The notes below the pieces were generated by a model that was given only the letters and a program-made list of their open reading frames with translations, was not told the DNA's origin and did not search any database. Positions 34,610 through 42,508 of a stretch of DNA of 64,000 nucleotides are shown here, in pieces. The position numbers were made by a program, and so were the translations under genes. Origin of the DNA: CAYRIH01 sp964424375. Its GTDB lineage: Bacteria > Patescibacteriota > Kazan-3B-28 > UBA10110. The stretch lies in NCBI GenBank assembly GCA_964424375.1, contig CAYRIH010000002.1:1-64000 (forward strand), in the 5' to 3' direction. The stretch's first letter is position 1. Each line of letters starts with the position of its first letter.

Positions 34610-34670
34610 CCCGTTAGAAATTTAAATGACGGGAACCAGCAAAACACATTTAACAATAATTTCTAACGGG
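34610..34670. repeat. Short inverted-repeat element abutting the HIT gene
   Basis: CCCGTTAGAAATT (34610-34622) pairs perfectly with AATTTCTAACGGG (34658-34670), with an inner TAAATG/CATTTA pair. The right arm touches the ATG of the HIT gene. Shortest (61 bp) member of the family also found at 9595 and 13342. Confidence 0.75.
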
Positions 34671-35087
34671 ATGAACGAAAAGAAAAAGATTAACACTAAA
34701 GACTGTGTATTTTGCCAAATTGTAACTGGTAAGTTGGCTCCTCCCTGTATTAGATATGAAGATGAAGATATTATGGCCTTTGATGATATTAACCCCATTG
34801 CCCCCATACATGTGCAAGTGATTACTAAGAAACATATTGAAAGCTTAGATCAAATTACTAAAAAAGATGAAAAACTGATGGGTAAAGCATTATATGTATG
34901 CAAAGTGCTGGCTCAAAAGTTAGGTATTGCCAAAAATGGATACAGAGTGGTAACTAATATAGGTAAGTGGGGAGCTCAAGTAATACCTCATATCCATTTT
35001 CATCTGATTGGCGGTGTGCCCTTAACTGAAGATTTTGCTATGTATGCAGAAGCTAAAATAGATATTTTGAGCACTAAAAGAATTTGA
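34671..35087 (+). CDS. HIT-family nucleotide hydrolase
   Basis: Histidine-triad proteins cleave dinucleoside polyphosphates or aminoacyl-AMP. The 138-residue protein has CVFCQIVTGKLAPP (the zinc-site CxxC), YEDEDIMAFDDINPIAPIHVQVI and the catalytic triad box HIHFHLIGG (near 112). I chose the ATG at 34671, right after TCTAACGGG, as at comEA and tyrS; an in-frame ATG at 34626 inside the repeat element would add 15 residues. rpsU follows. Confidence 0.93.
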   Translation: MNEKKKINTKDCVFCQIVTGKLAPPCIRYEDEDIMAFDDINPIAPIHVQVITKKHIESLDQITKKDEKLMGKALYVCKVLAQKLGIAKNGYRVVTNIGKWGAQVIPHIHFHLIGGVPLTEDFAMYAEAKIDILSTKRI

Positions 35088-35118
35088 CTAACAATCTTTA
35101 TCTAGGTATTATTTTGCT

Positions 35119-35322
35119 ATGTCTAGTTATGTAAAAAGAAAAGAAAAAGAAAGTTTTGAAGCTATGATGCGTCGATTTAGACGCATGGTGGTTATGAGTA
35201 AAATTTTAACAGAAGCTAAAGATCGTCGGTTTAAGGTTAAACCGCCCAGTAAAAAGCAATTGCGATTAGCAGCTGTTAGAAAAGAAAAAATTAAGAAGCA
35301 AAGAAAAAAAGATCTTTATTAA
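35119..35322 (+). CDS. rpsU: 30S ribosomal protein S21 (bS21)
   Basis: A 67-residue basic protein with the family pattern VKRKEKESFEAMMRRFRRMV and a Lys/Arg-rich tail. S21 helps base pairing of mRNA with the anti-Shine-Dalgarno. The stop shares its last base with the first base of the yqeY ATG, and the order rpsU-yqeY is common in bacteria. Confidence 0.93.
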   Translation: MSSYVKRKEKESFEAMMRRFRRMVVMSKILTEAKDRRFKVKPPSKKQLRLAAVRKEKIKKQRKKDLY

Positions 35323-35765
35323 TGGATTTTTTAACCAATCTTCAATCAGAAATTACTCAAGCCCTTAAAAACAGGGAGAGTATTAAGTTGCAAACTTTGA
35401 GACTATTGAGCAGTGCTTTACATAATGAAAAAATTACTCAAGGTAAAGAACTGTCTGAGGATGCAATTTGGGCAGTGATTAAACGTGAGGCTAAAAAAAG
35501 AAAAGAGGCTTTTGTCAGTTTTAAAGCAGCTGGTCGAGATGAATCTGCTAGAAAAGAGGAAGCTGAATTAAAGATATTAGAAGCTTATTTACCAGAGATG
35601 ATGAGTGAAGCGGATATTATCAAGTTAGTTGAGAAAACAATAGCTGATCATCCAGAAGCTAATACTGGTCAGATTATTAGTACAGTTATGAAGCAGGCAG
35701 CTGGTCAAGCTGATGGGAGTTTGGTGGCCCAAATTGTTAATAAAAAAATATCCCAAAATAATTAG
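35322..35765 (+). CDS. yqeY: GatB/YqeY domain protein
   Basis: A 147-residue helical protein of the YqeY family, related to the tail domain of GatB and thought to contact tRNA. Family features are LRLLSSALHNEKI near the start and LEAYLPEMMSEADI, followed by GQIISTVMKQAAGQADGSLV. The exact role is unknown in any bacterium. The start overlaps the rpsU stop by one base, and ybeY begins directly after its stop codon. Confidence 0.92.
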   Translation: MDFLTNLQSEITQALKNRESIKLQTLRLLSSALHNEKITQGKELSEDAIWAVIKREAKKRKEAFVSFKAAGRDESARKEEAELKILEAYLPEMMSEADIIKLVEKTIADHPEANTGQIISTVMKQAAGQADGSLVAQIVNKKISQNN

Positions 35766-36215
35766 ATGGCAAGAGTTTTAGTAGGCTATGACACTTATGG
35801 AATAGAAGGGGTGGATAGTGATTTTATCCATTTTATTTTTGACATGGCTTTATCTCATGCGGCTAGTCCTTCGGATTGCGAGGTAGGATTAATCATCACA
35901 TCGGATAAACATATTCAGGAGCTCAACTATCAATATCGTGGAAAAAATCAGCCTACAAATGTTTTATCGTTTCCTGACGAAGATATTGAAGATTCATCGT
36001 TTGCAGAACCCTCAAATAATTATCTGGGCGATATTTATATTTCATTTAGGCACTTAAATCGAGAAGCTAGTAAATTAAATATCTCTTTAAAAGAGCGCTT
36101 TGCGCAATTATTTGTCCATGGCATTTTGCATTTAGTTGGTTTTGACCATCAGGACGACCAAGATGCCAGAGTAATGGAGCATATGGAAAGCAGGATAATT
36201 CAGGCAATTTTATAA
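35766..36215 (+). CDS. ybeY: Endoribonuclease YbeY
   Basis: A zinc endoribonuclease that acts in 16S rRNA maturation and ribosome quality control. The 149-residue protein has the metal site HGILHLVGFDH (117-127, three His ligands) and the conserved NVLSFP. It begins directly after the yqeY stop codon. Upstream neighbours rpsU and yqeY also serve translation. Confidence 0.94.
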   Translation: MARVLVGYDTYGIEGVDSDFIHFIFDMALSHAASPSDCEVGLIITSDKHIQELNYQYRGKNQPTNVLSFPDEDIEDSSFAEPSNNYLGDIYISFRHLNREASKLNISLKERFAQLFVHGILHLVGFDHQDDQDARVMEHMESRIIQAIL

Positions 36216-36233
36216 CTTATTTTATCCAGCAAT

Positions 36234-36263
36234 TTGTCTTAATAAGATACCTTACCATATAAT
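36234..36263 (+). promoter_or_regulatory. Promoter of ftsA
   Basis: TTGTCT (36234-36239), 18-base spacer, perfect TATAAT (36258-36263). Predicted start near 36270, leader of about 18 bases before the ftsA ATG. Confidence 0.6.
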
Positions 36264-36287
36264 GGATTCAGGATTTAGAAAACATAT

Positions 36288-37505
36288 ATGAAGGAAAAAA
36301 TTACTGTTGGTATTGATATAGGTAGTTCAGAGGTGGTGGCTATTATTGGTCATCGTCACGAAGGAGAAACTCATCCCAATATTATTGGTGTAGGAGTACG
36401 TGAAGGTAGTGGCTTACGCAAAGGGGTAGTTACAGATGTAGAAGAAACTGTAACTGCCATTGTTACTTCCTTAGAAGAAGCTGAACGAATGGCTGGGGTT
36501 CCCATAGATAATGTTTATATCAGTATCAATGGTGAACATATTCAAGCATCTAATACTCGGGGTTTAGTTTCAATTGCGGCTCGAGGCGAAATTGTCAACG
36601 ATGATGTTTTACGGGCTATTGAAAGTGCTCAGACAGTAGCTTTACCAGCTAATAGAGAAATTATTCATGTTATCCCGAGAATGTTTATAGTCGATGGTCA
36701 GGAAGGTATTAAAGACCCAGTCGGGATGACCGGAACCAGATTAGAAGTAGATGCCCATGTTATTACTGGTTCCATACCATTTATTAAAAATCTACAAAGG
36801 ACTGCAGAGCAAGCAGGAGTACAAATTGCTAATTTTGTCCTCTCGCCTTTGGCAGCTAGCACAGCAGTATTGTCTAAAAAACAAAAAGAACTAGGTGTAG
36901 TAGTAATTGATATTGGTGCTGGCACAACTGGAATGGTAGTTTTTGAAGAAGGTGATGTATATCATTCTGCAGTTTTACCTATAGGCTCGGGGCATATTAC
37001 AGCGGATATTGCTATTGGTTTGCGAACTTCACTGGATGTGGCAGAAAAAGTAAAGGTGGAATATGGTATGGCTACTCCAGTAACTTTATCAGACAAAGAT
37101 ACTATTGATTTATCTAAGTTTGATAAGTCAGAAGATCAAGTGGCCTCGCGTCGATATATAGCTGAGATTATTGAAGCTCGTCTAATGGAAATCTTTTTGA
37201 TGATTAAGACAGAGTTAAGAAAAGTGGGTCGTGATGGATTGTTACCCGCTGGGGTGGTTTTAGTTGGTGGCGGGTCTAAATTGCCAGGCATTGTAGATAC
37301 AGCTAAAGACTGTTTAGGTTTACCAGCTCAAATTGGTTTTCCAATAGAGTTAAGGGGCATGGTTGATCGGTTAGACGATCCTCGATACGCAACTGCTATA
37401 GGATTAATGATGTGGGGGATGAACGAAGCAAGTGTAATGTCTGCTTATTCTAACAAACCAGACTTTGGTCCTATGCTGGTTCGTATTAGAAATTGGTTTA
37501 AATAG
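36288..37505 (+). CDS. ftsA: Cell division protein FtsA
   Basis: An actin-like protein that tethers FtsZ to the membrane. The 405 residues have the phosphate-1 loop VGIDIGSSEVVAIIG, the SHS2/1C insert (about 85-170, YISINGEHIQASNTRG), phosphate-2 VVIDIGAGTTGMVV, the adenosine motif VVLVGGGSKLPGI and a C-terminal amphipathic helix (LVRIRNWFK) for membrane binding. It is followed by a terminator and a 264-base gap before ftsZ, so the two are not simply co-transcribed. Confidence 0.95.
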   Translation: MKEKITVGIDIGSSEVVAIIGHRHEGETHPNIIGVGVREGSGLRKGVVTDVEETVTAIVTSLEEAERMAGVPIDNVYISINGEHIQASNTRGLVSIAARGEIVNDDVLRAIESAQTVALPANREIIHVIPRMFIVDGQEGIKDPVGMTGTRLEVDAHVITGSIPFIKNLQRTAEQAGVQIANFVLSPLAASTAVLSKKQKELGVVVIDIGAGTTGMVVFEEGDVYHSAVLPIGSGHITADIAIGLRTSLDVAEKVKVEYGMATPVTLSDKDTIDLSKFDKSEDQVASRRYIAEIIEARLMEIFLMIKTELRKVGRDGLLPAGVVLVGGGSKLPGIVDTAKDCLGLPAQIGFPIELRGMVDRLDDPRYATAIGLMMWGMNEASVMSAYSNKPDFGPMLVRIRNWFK

Positions 37506-37514
37506 ATTTTGGTT

Positions 37515-37549
37515 AAAAGCAAAATTAGCATCAGTAGTTTTGCTTTTTT
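37515..37549 (+). terminator. Terminator after ftsA
   Basis: AAAAGCAAAA (37515-37524) pairs with TTTTGCTTTT (37538-37547), 13-base loop, T-run to 37549. It separates ftsA from ftsZ. Confidence 0.8.
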
Positions 37550-37567
37550 AATCGTAAATTAACTAAG

Positions 37568-37728
37568 TTATCCACATTTTTGTAGAGAGCTTATTAAGTG
37601 GTTATAGTGAATTTTTATTGTCTAGCAAGGAAAAATTAGCTAAATTTGGTTTTTTTTGACTTTCTTTATAACCATGGATATAATGATAAGTCGATTAGGT
37701 GGATAAATTGGGGAATAAGTGTGGATTA
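37568..37728. promoter_or_regulatory. Cluster of DnaA-box-like sites
   Basis: One perfect TTATCCACA (37568-37576) and two sites with one mismatch on the opposite strand, GGTGGATAA (37698-37706) and TGTGGATTA (37720-37728), followed by an AT-rich run (37727-37755). They lie in the ftsA-ftsZ gap. They could mean DnaA control of ftsZ or a replication origin; no dnaA or dnaN gene is in the window. Confidence 0.4.
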
Positions 37729-37769
37729 TTATATTTAATTTTTTAATACTTAAACACTTTGGAGGAGAG

Positions 37770-38864
37770 ATGTCAGCAGCAAAAAAAGATATTGATTTTA
37801 TGCAAGATGGAGTATTTGCCCGCATTAAAGTAGTGGGCGTAGGGGGAGGTGGTTCCCATGCAATTAACCGCATGCTTGAATCTAAGATTAAGGGAGTAGA
37901 GTTTGTAGCTATTAATACTGATGCTCAAGATTTGCATCATTGTGATGCCCCCATTAAGGTTCATATTGGAGAAACTACTACTCGTGGACTTGGGGCTGGA
38001 TCAGACCCAGATTTAGGTAAAAAGTCGGCCGAAGAGAACAAAGAAGAAATTTATAATGCTCTTAAGGACGCTGACATGGTTTTTGTAACTTATGGTGCAG
38101 GAGGTGGTACTGGAACAGGTGCTGGTCCAATAGTAGCTGAAATTGCTAGAGAATTAGGGGCACTGACAATTGCAGTAGTTACCAAGCCGTTTTCATTTGA
38201 AGGTTTACGTAGAAAGAAAGTAGCTGAGGAAGGAATTGAAGAGCTGCGAAATAAAGTCGATACACTAATTATTATTCCCAATGATAGACTATTACAGGTA
38301 ATTGATAAAAAGACATCACTGTTTGATGCTTTTTCAGTGGTTGATGATGTTCTGCGCCAAGGTATTCAAGGTATATCTGACTTAATAACTCAGCATGGTA
38401 TGATCAATGTTGATTTTGCTGATGTTAAATCTATTATGGCTAATTCTGGTTCTGCTCTTATGGGTATTGGCCGGGGCACTGGAGACAGTAGAACGTTAGA
38501 GGCTGCTAAACAAGCCATTGATAGTCCTTTATTGGAGTTATCTATAGATGGAGCTAAAGGGATTCTGTTTAATATCACTGGCGGCCCTGATTTAGGCATG
38601 TATGAGATTGATGAAGCAGCTAGAATTATCACTGAGGCGGCTGATCCAGATGCTAACATTATATTTGGTGCTGTAATTGATGAAGCTATGCAGGGAGAAG
38701 TTAAAATTACAGTAGTGGCTACTGGTTTTGATGAAGTAGTTCTTGGTGCTGTGGCTGCACGCAGAAAATCTGAACAACAGCGAAAGGCTGCTGCTACATC
38801 TGAAGAGGATAAAGAAGAAGAGCTAGATGTTCCAGCTTTTATCCGTAAAAAAATAAAAAGCTAA
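37770..38864 (+). CDS. ftsZ: Cell division protein FtsZ
   Basis: The tubulin-like GTPase that forms the division ring. The 364 residues show [14 protein letters not shown], the tubulin signature [12 protein letters not shown] (near 110), the T7 loop [11 protein letters not shown] and a short linker ending in the conserved tail peptide [10 protein letters not shown] that binds FtsA. The start is the ATG at 37770 with GGAGG 5 bases before it; an upstream in-frame ATG lacks support. Confidence 0.97.
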   Translation: MSAAKKDIDFMQDGVFARIKVVGVGGGGSHAINRMLESKIKGVEFVAINTDAQDLHHCDAPIKVHIGETTTRGLGAGSDPDLGKKSAEENKEEIYNALKDADMVFVTYGAGGGTGTGAGPIVAEIARELGALTIAVVTKPFSFEGLRRKKVAEEGIEELRNKVDTLIIIPNDRLLQVIDKKTSLFDAFSVVDDVLRQGIQGISDLITQHGMINVDFADVKSIMANSGSALMGIGRGTGDSRTLEAAKQAIDSPLLELSIDGAKGILFNITGGPDLGMYEIDEAARIITEAADPDANIIFGAVIDEAMQGEVKITVVATGFDEVVLGAVAARRKSEQQRKAAATSEEDKEEELDVPAFIRKKIKS

Positions 38865-38886
38865 CGACATTTTTCATCGCGTCGTC

Positions 38887-38929
38887 ATTCTGGCTTGTCT
38901 GCCCTGAGCTTATCGAATGGATCCAGAAT
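38887..38929. repeat. REP-like palindrome after ftsZ
   Basis: ATTCTGG (38887-38893) pairs with CCAGAAT (38923-38929) around GCCCTGAGCTTATCGAATGG. It resembles the CCTGAGC-TTGTCGAAGG type of repetitive extragenic palindrome that I recall from varied bacteria. Single copy in this window. Confidence 0.5.
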
Positions 38930-38944
38930 CTATTACAATTCTAT

Positions 38945-38972
38945 AAAAGAGCCTGTATATACAGGCTCTTTT
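38945..38972. terminator. Terminator after ftsZ
   Basis: A perfect 28-bp palindrome, AAAAGAGCCTGTAT with ATACAGGCTCTTTT, with A4 and T4 ends. Confidence 0.85.
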
Positions 38973-39037
38973 AAAATACTTTTAAATAAGTTTGATGTTT
39001 TTTGTTTGAGATTAAGATTTTTTAACTGATTTTGTAG

Positions 39038-39055
39038 ACCACAATATATTGTGTT
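39038..39055 (+). promoter_or_regulatory. NrdR-box-like operator upstream of nrdJ
   Basis: The palindrome CACAATATATTGTG (39040-39053) matches the NrdR box as I recall it (acaCwAtATaTwGtgt). It lies about 50 bases before the nrdJ ATG, next to a possible -10 (TACATT). Only one clear box is seen, whereas NrdR usually has two. Confidence 0.6.
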
Positions 39056-39100
39056 ACATTGGACAGTGCATCACAAAATAATTAAATCTTAGGAGGATTT

Positions 39101-41902
39101 ATGGCAATTACCAAAGCTGGCGATCAGTTAGTGACCCGTTTTTTTACTAAAGAGGGAGAGGATGTTTTTGATACGATTAAATGGGAAAAGCGTAGAGCTT
39201 ATATTTATGATGCTAAAGTAGATAAAGCTCTAATTGATTTAGAGGTAGAAGCGCCAGATTTTTGGTCTGATACTGCCATTAATATAGCTGCCTATAAATA
39301 TCTTCGCAAAAAAGGGGTACCAGTCCCAGAGGGTCGCGAGACTAGCATTAGACAGTTAATTGATAGAGTTGCGTCAACTATCACTCAGGCTGGTGAAGAA
39401 TTAGGTTATTTTGAAGGTCTGGAAGAATCTAAGATATTTAAAGACGAACTTACTCATATTCTGCTTTATCAAAAAGGAGCATTTAATTCTCCAGTTTGGT
39501 TTAATGTTGGCTTATATCATGCTTATGGCATAGAACATCATACCGAGAATTTTTTCTATAATCCTGAGACTCAGAATGTAGAACCAGCACTGGATGCTTA
39601 TAAACATCCTCAATGTAGTGCTTGTTTTATTCAGTCGATTGAAGATTCATTAGAAAGTATTTTTGAGTTGGTAAAAAAAGAATCTAGATTGTTTAAACAT
39701 GGTTCCGGTACTGGAACTAATTTTTCATCACTTCGTTCTAAGCATGAACGTATTTCTGGCGGAGGATTATCGTCAGGCTTAATATCATTCTTAAAAGTAT
39801 TTGATGCTGGTGCTGGCGCTACAAAATCTGGTGGGACAACTAGGCGGGCCGCTAAAATGATAATCGTCGACATAGATCATCCTGAAATTGAAGATTTTAT
39901 TAAATGGAAAGCTCAAGAAGAAAACAAAGCCTTGGCTTTGATTAGAGAGGGTTATGATTCAGATTTTAATGGTGAAGCATATCATACTATTGCTGGTCAA
40001 AATGCTAATAATTCAGTTCGGGTTACTGATGAATTTATGCAGGCTTATCTTAATAACAGTTCTTGGCAAACTAAGTTTCGTACTACCAATGAGGTTCATA
40101 AAACCTATCAGGCTGTTGATTTAATGCGCATGATTGCTGAATCAACTTGGCGCTGTGCTGATCCAGGCATGCAATACGATACTATTATTAATCGTTGGCA
40201 TACTTGTAAGAATTCCGGCAGAATTAATGCCAGTAATCCTTGCTCGGAGTTTATGTTCTTAGATGAAACAGCTTGTAATTTAGCCTCGATTAATTTGGTT
40301 AAATTTGTTGATAACGATAACAATTTTGATGTTGAAGCATTTCGACAAGCCATTAAAATATTTATTTTAGCCCAAGAAATTATTGTAGATTTTGCTTCAT
40401 ATCCTTCTCGTGAGATGGTGGTTAATGCACACGATTTTCGCACTTTGGGTTTAGGGTACGCTAATTTAGGTGCATATTTAATGAGACATGGATTAGCTTA
40501 TGATAGTGATGAAGGTCGTGGTATTACGGCGGCTATTACAGCTATTCTTACAGGTCATGCCTATGCTGTTTCTGCTATGTTAGCTGAAAGGCTGGGAGCT
40601 TTTCCTAAATATAAGTTTAATGAGCAGAGCATGTTAGAAATTATTAATATGCATAAAGATGCTGCAAATAATCTTAAAAATGTGCCTGAATATCTTAAGC
40701 AGGCAATTGCAGAAGATTGGGCAGAAGCCCAAACTAAAGGGCAACAGTATGGTTATCGCAATGCGCAAGTTTCTCTATTGGCTCCGACTGGAACCATTGG
40801 TCCTTTGATGGATGTAGATACTACTGGTCTTGAGCCTGATTTTGCCTTGGTTAAATATAAAAAACTAGCTGGCGGTGGAGGTTATTTGATTGTAAATCAA
40901 TCTGTGGAGTCAACGCTTAAATATCTAGGCTATAGTCCAGAAAAAGTTAAAATTATTAAGCAGTATGTTTTAGATAATGGAAAAATTGAAGATGCGCCAG
41001 GGCTTAAAGATGAACACTTACCAATTTTTGATTGTGCTAACCGGTGTGGAGATGGAAAAAGATTTATTCGTCCGATGGCTCATATAGAGATGATGACTGT
41101 AGTCCAGCCACTACTTTCTGGGGCTATTTCTAAGACTGTTAATATGCCTGAAGAAGCCACGGTCGAGGAAATTGAAGAAATGTATGTGACAGCTTGGAAA
41201 AAGGGAATTAAGGCTTTAGCTATCTATCGTGATGGGAGTAAGGCATCACAGCCTTTGAGTACTAAAAAGGGTGATAAGGATAGTCCTTTGGCTGTAACAA
41301 CCAACCGTCAAGAGATGCCTAAAACTCGAGAAGGGATTACTCATAAATTTTCTATCGGTGGCTATAAAGTATATGTTACAGCTAATCGGTTTGAGAATGG
41401 AAATTTAGGAGAAGTTTTCATCATAGCTGGTAAAGAGGGATCAATAGTTAGTGGTCTTTTAGGAGCCATTGCTCGGCTTTGTTCAAAGACATTACAAGAA
41501 GGAGCCCCGGCTGAGTCTATTGTTGATTCATTATTAAACTTAAGATTTGATCCTTGGGGTGCCACTGATAATCCAGATATCCCTATGGCTAAATCCATTG
41601 CTGATTATATTGGACGGTGGATAGGAAAGAATTTTTTGCCATTAGATAAACAGATTGCCTTTGGGATTGTTGGTGAACAAGTTCAAAAGATTGATGAGAA
41701 TGGTGCAGAAGAGATGTTGGAAAAGGAAAAAGTATCGGAGGAAGCAACAGAACAACCAGTGCTGTCTATAATTACCGAAGAGAGCAAGGCTTCTGGTGGA
41801 TATAAATATGCGCCTCCTTGCCCAACCTGTGGTGCATTGATGATACAAAATGGAACTTGTTTTGCTTGTGGGGAATGTGGGACGACCACCGGGTGCTCTT
41901 AA
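39101..41902 (+). CDS. nrdJ: Class II (B12-dependent) ribonucleotide reductase
   Basis: Makes deoxynucleotides with adenosylcobalamin as radical source, with or without oxygen. The 933-residue protein has the finger-loop NPCSEFMFLDETACNLASINL (near 377, the Asn-Cys-Glu catalytic set), the LAPTGTIGPLMDVDTTGLEP phosphate loop, a TSCPD-type domain (about 740-850) and a C-terminal Cys-rich tail (CPTCG, CFACGECGTTTGCS) for thiol exchange. AGGAGG precedes the ATG. An NrdR-like box lies upstream. The likely cofactor enzyme cobO is 5.7 kb downstream, past an accessory island. Confidence 0.96.
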   Translation: MAITKAGDQLVTRFFTKEGEDVFDTIKWEKRRAYIYDAKVDKALIDLEVEAPDFWSDTAINIAAYKYLRKKGVPVPEGRETSIRQLIDRVASTITQAGEELGYFEGLEESKIFKDELTHILLYQKGAFNSPVWFNVGLYHAYGIEHHTENFFYNPETQNVEPALDAYKHPQCSACFIQSIEDSLESIFELVKKESRLFKHGSGTGTNFSSLRSKHERISGGGLSSGLISFLKVFDAGAGATKSGGTTRRAAKMIIVDIDHPEIEDFIKWKAQEENKALALIREGYDSDFNGEAYHTIAGQNANNSVRVTDEFMQAYLNNSSWQTKFRTTNEVHKTYQAVDLMRMIAESTWRCADPGMQYDTIINRWHTCKNSGRINASNPCSEFMFLDETACNLASINLVKFVDNDNNFDVEAFRQAIKIFILAQEIIVDFASYPSREMVVNAHDFRTLGLGYANLGAYLMRHGLAYDSDEGRGITAAITAILTGHAYAVSAMLAERLGAFPKYKFNEQSMLEIINMHKDAANNLKNVPEYLKQAIAEDWAEAQTKGQQYGYRNAQVSLLAPTGTIGPLMDVDTTGLEPDFALVKYKKLAGGGGYLIVNQSVESTLKYLGYSPEKVKIIKQYVLDNGKIEDAPGLKDEHLPIFDCANRCGDGKRFIRPMAHIEMMTVVQPLLSGAISKTVNMPEEATVEEIEEMYVTAWKKGIKALAIYRDGSKASQPLSTKKGDKDSPLAVTTNRQEMPKTREGITHKFSIGGYKVYVTANRFENGNLGEVFIIAGKEGSIVSGLLGAIARLCSKTLQEGAPAESIVDSLLNLRFDPWGATDNPDIPMAKSIADYIGRWIGKNFLPLDKQIAFGIVGEQVQKIDENGAEEMLEKEKVSEEATEQPVLSIITEESKASGGYKYAPPCPTCGALMIQNGTCFACGECGTTTGCS

Positions 41903-41930
41903 GCCACCATTCCTCAAACAATTAAACTTC

Positions 41931-41997
41931 AATGGCTCAACGCCGTTGAGCCATTGAAAATAAGATAAAAATTTAACGGCTCATGAATGAGCCGTTA
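41931..41997. repeat. Composite hairpin repeat A-B, left island border
   Basis: Hairpin A (AATGGCTCAACG with CGTTGAGCCATT, 41931-41955) and hairpin B (TAACGGCTCAT with ATGAGCCGTTA, 41974-41997) are separated by an AT spacer with AAATAAGATAAAA. The A-B unit recurs at 46439-46503, and hairpin B alone recurs at 47521-47546. Confidence 0.85.
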
Positions 41998-42005
41998 AAG
42001 AAATG

Positions 42006-42027
42006 GGATAAAAATAGCTCTGAAAGT
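42006..42027 (+). repeat. 22-bp direct repeat, left copy
   Basis: Starts GGATAAAAATAGC and ends TCTGAAAGT. An exact copy is at 42391-42412, so a 385-bp unit carrying one gene is flanked by direct repeats. A promoter-like TATAAT (42045-42050) lies just inside. Confidence 0.85.
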
Positions 42028-42096
42028 TAGTTTTTAATTTAGGGTATAATTTGGGTATGTTTAGTAATGAAATAACAAATTTATCAGGAGGTGTAG

Positions 42097-42396
42097 ATGT
42101 TTTATATAGATTTTGAAGAGGATTATAAAGAGTTGGAGCCTGGCCCTGCTAATGCTTGGTCTAAGCGAGTTGAGGTATTCAATTTTCCCCATAATTTAAC
42201 ACAGGCTAAACAACTTATTCTCGATGAATTTAAAAAACTGGATAGGGTCGGGATATGTGCATCGACTATACTTTTTACAATATCTACTGACGGTAACAAC
42301 ACTAATGTTGCTGATGGGGCTATAGATATTCCCGATTTAAATGTGAGATTTGGTCACCGCAATGGTGAGTTTTTAGATGTTGAAGAAATAGGATAA
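42097..42396 (+). CDS. Small hypothetical protein in a 385-bp cassette
   Basis: A 99-residue soluble, acidic protein. It has no membrane segment and no motif I recognise; hydrophobic spacing in RVEVFNFPHNLTQAKQLILDEFKK and VGICASTILFTIST suggests an alpha/beta fold. AGGAGG precedes the ATG and GGTATAAT lies upstream. The right-hand 22-bp direct repeat starts inside its last two codons, so the repeat supplies the stop codon. It reads like a self-contained gene cassette. Confidence 0.65.
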   Translation: MFYIDFEEDYKELEPGPANAWSKRVEVFNFPHNLTQAKQLILDEFKKLDRVGICASTILFTISTDGNNTNVADGAIDIPDLNVRFGHRNGEFLDVEEIG

Positions 42397-42412
42397 AAAT
42401 AGCTCTGAAAGT
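42391..42412 (+). repeat. 22-bp direct repeat, right copy
   Basis: Exact copy of 42006-42027. It overlaps the end of the 99-residue gene and supplies its TAA. Confidence 0.85.
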
Positions 42413-42508
42413 AGAAAAAGCTTGATATATTTTAATTTATATGCTATTTTTCGTGTATATTAATTTTAAGAGATATGTGATGGTTTTTCAATCAATAATC
42501 TTTATCCA

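Noticed and set aside
37568..37755. Calling the ftsA-ftsZ gap the replication origin
   Set aside because: Only three boxes, no dnaA or dnaN nearby, and skew cannot be computed here. Kept only as a DnaA-box cluster.
38973..39100. Cobalamin riboswitch before nrdJ, or before cobO at 47547-47582
   Set aside because: No B12-box-like sequence and no room for the roughly 200-nt aptamer; the cobO leader is almost absent.
41931..42412. CRISPR array from the clustered repeats in this region
   Set aside because: The repeats are few, differ in type and spacing, and enclose a gene. No array of uniform spacers and no cas genes in the window.
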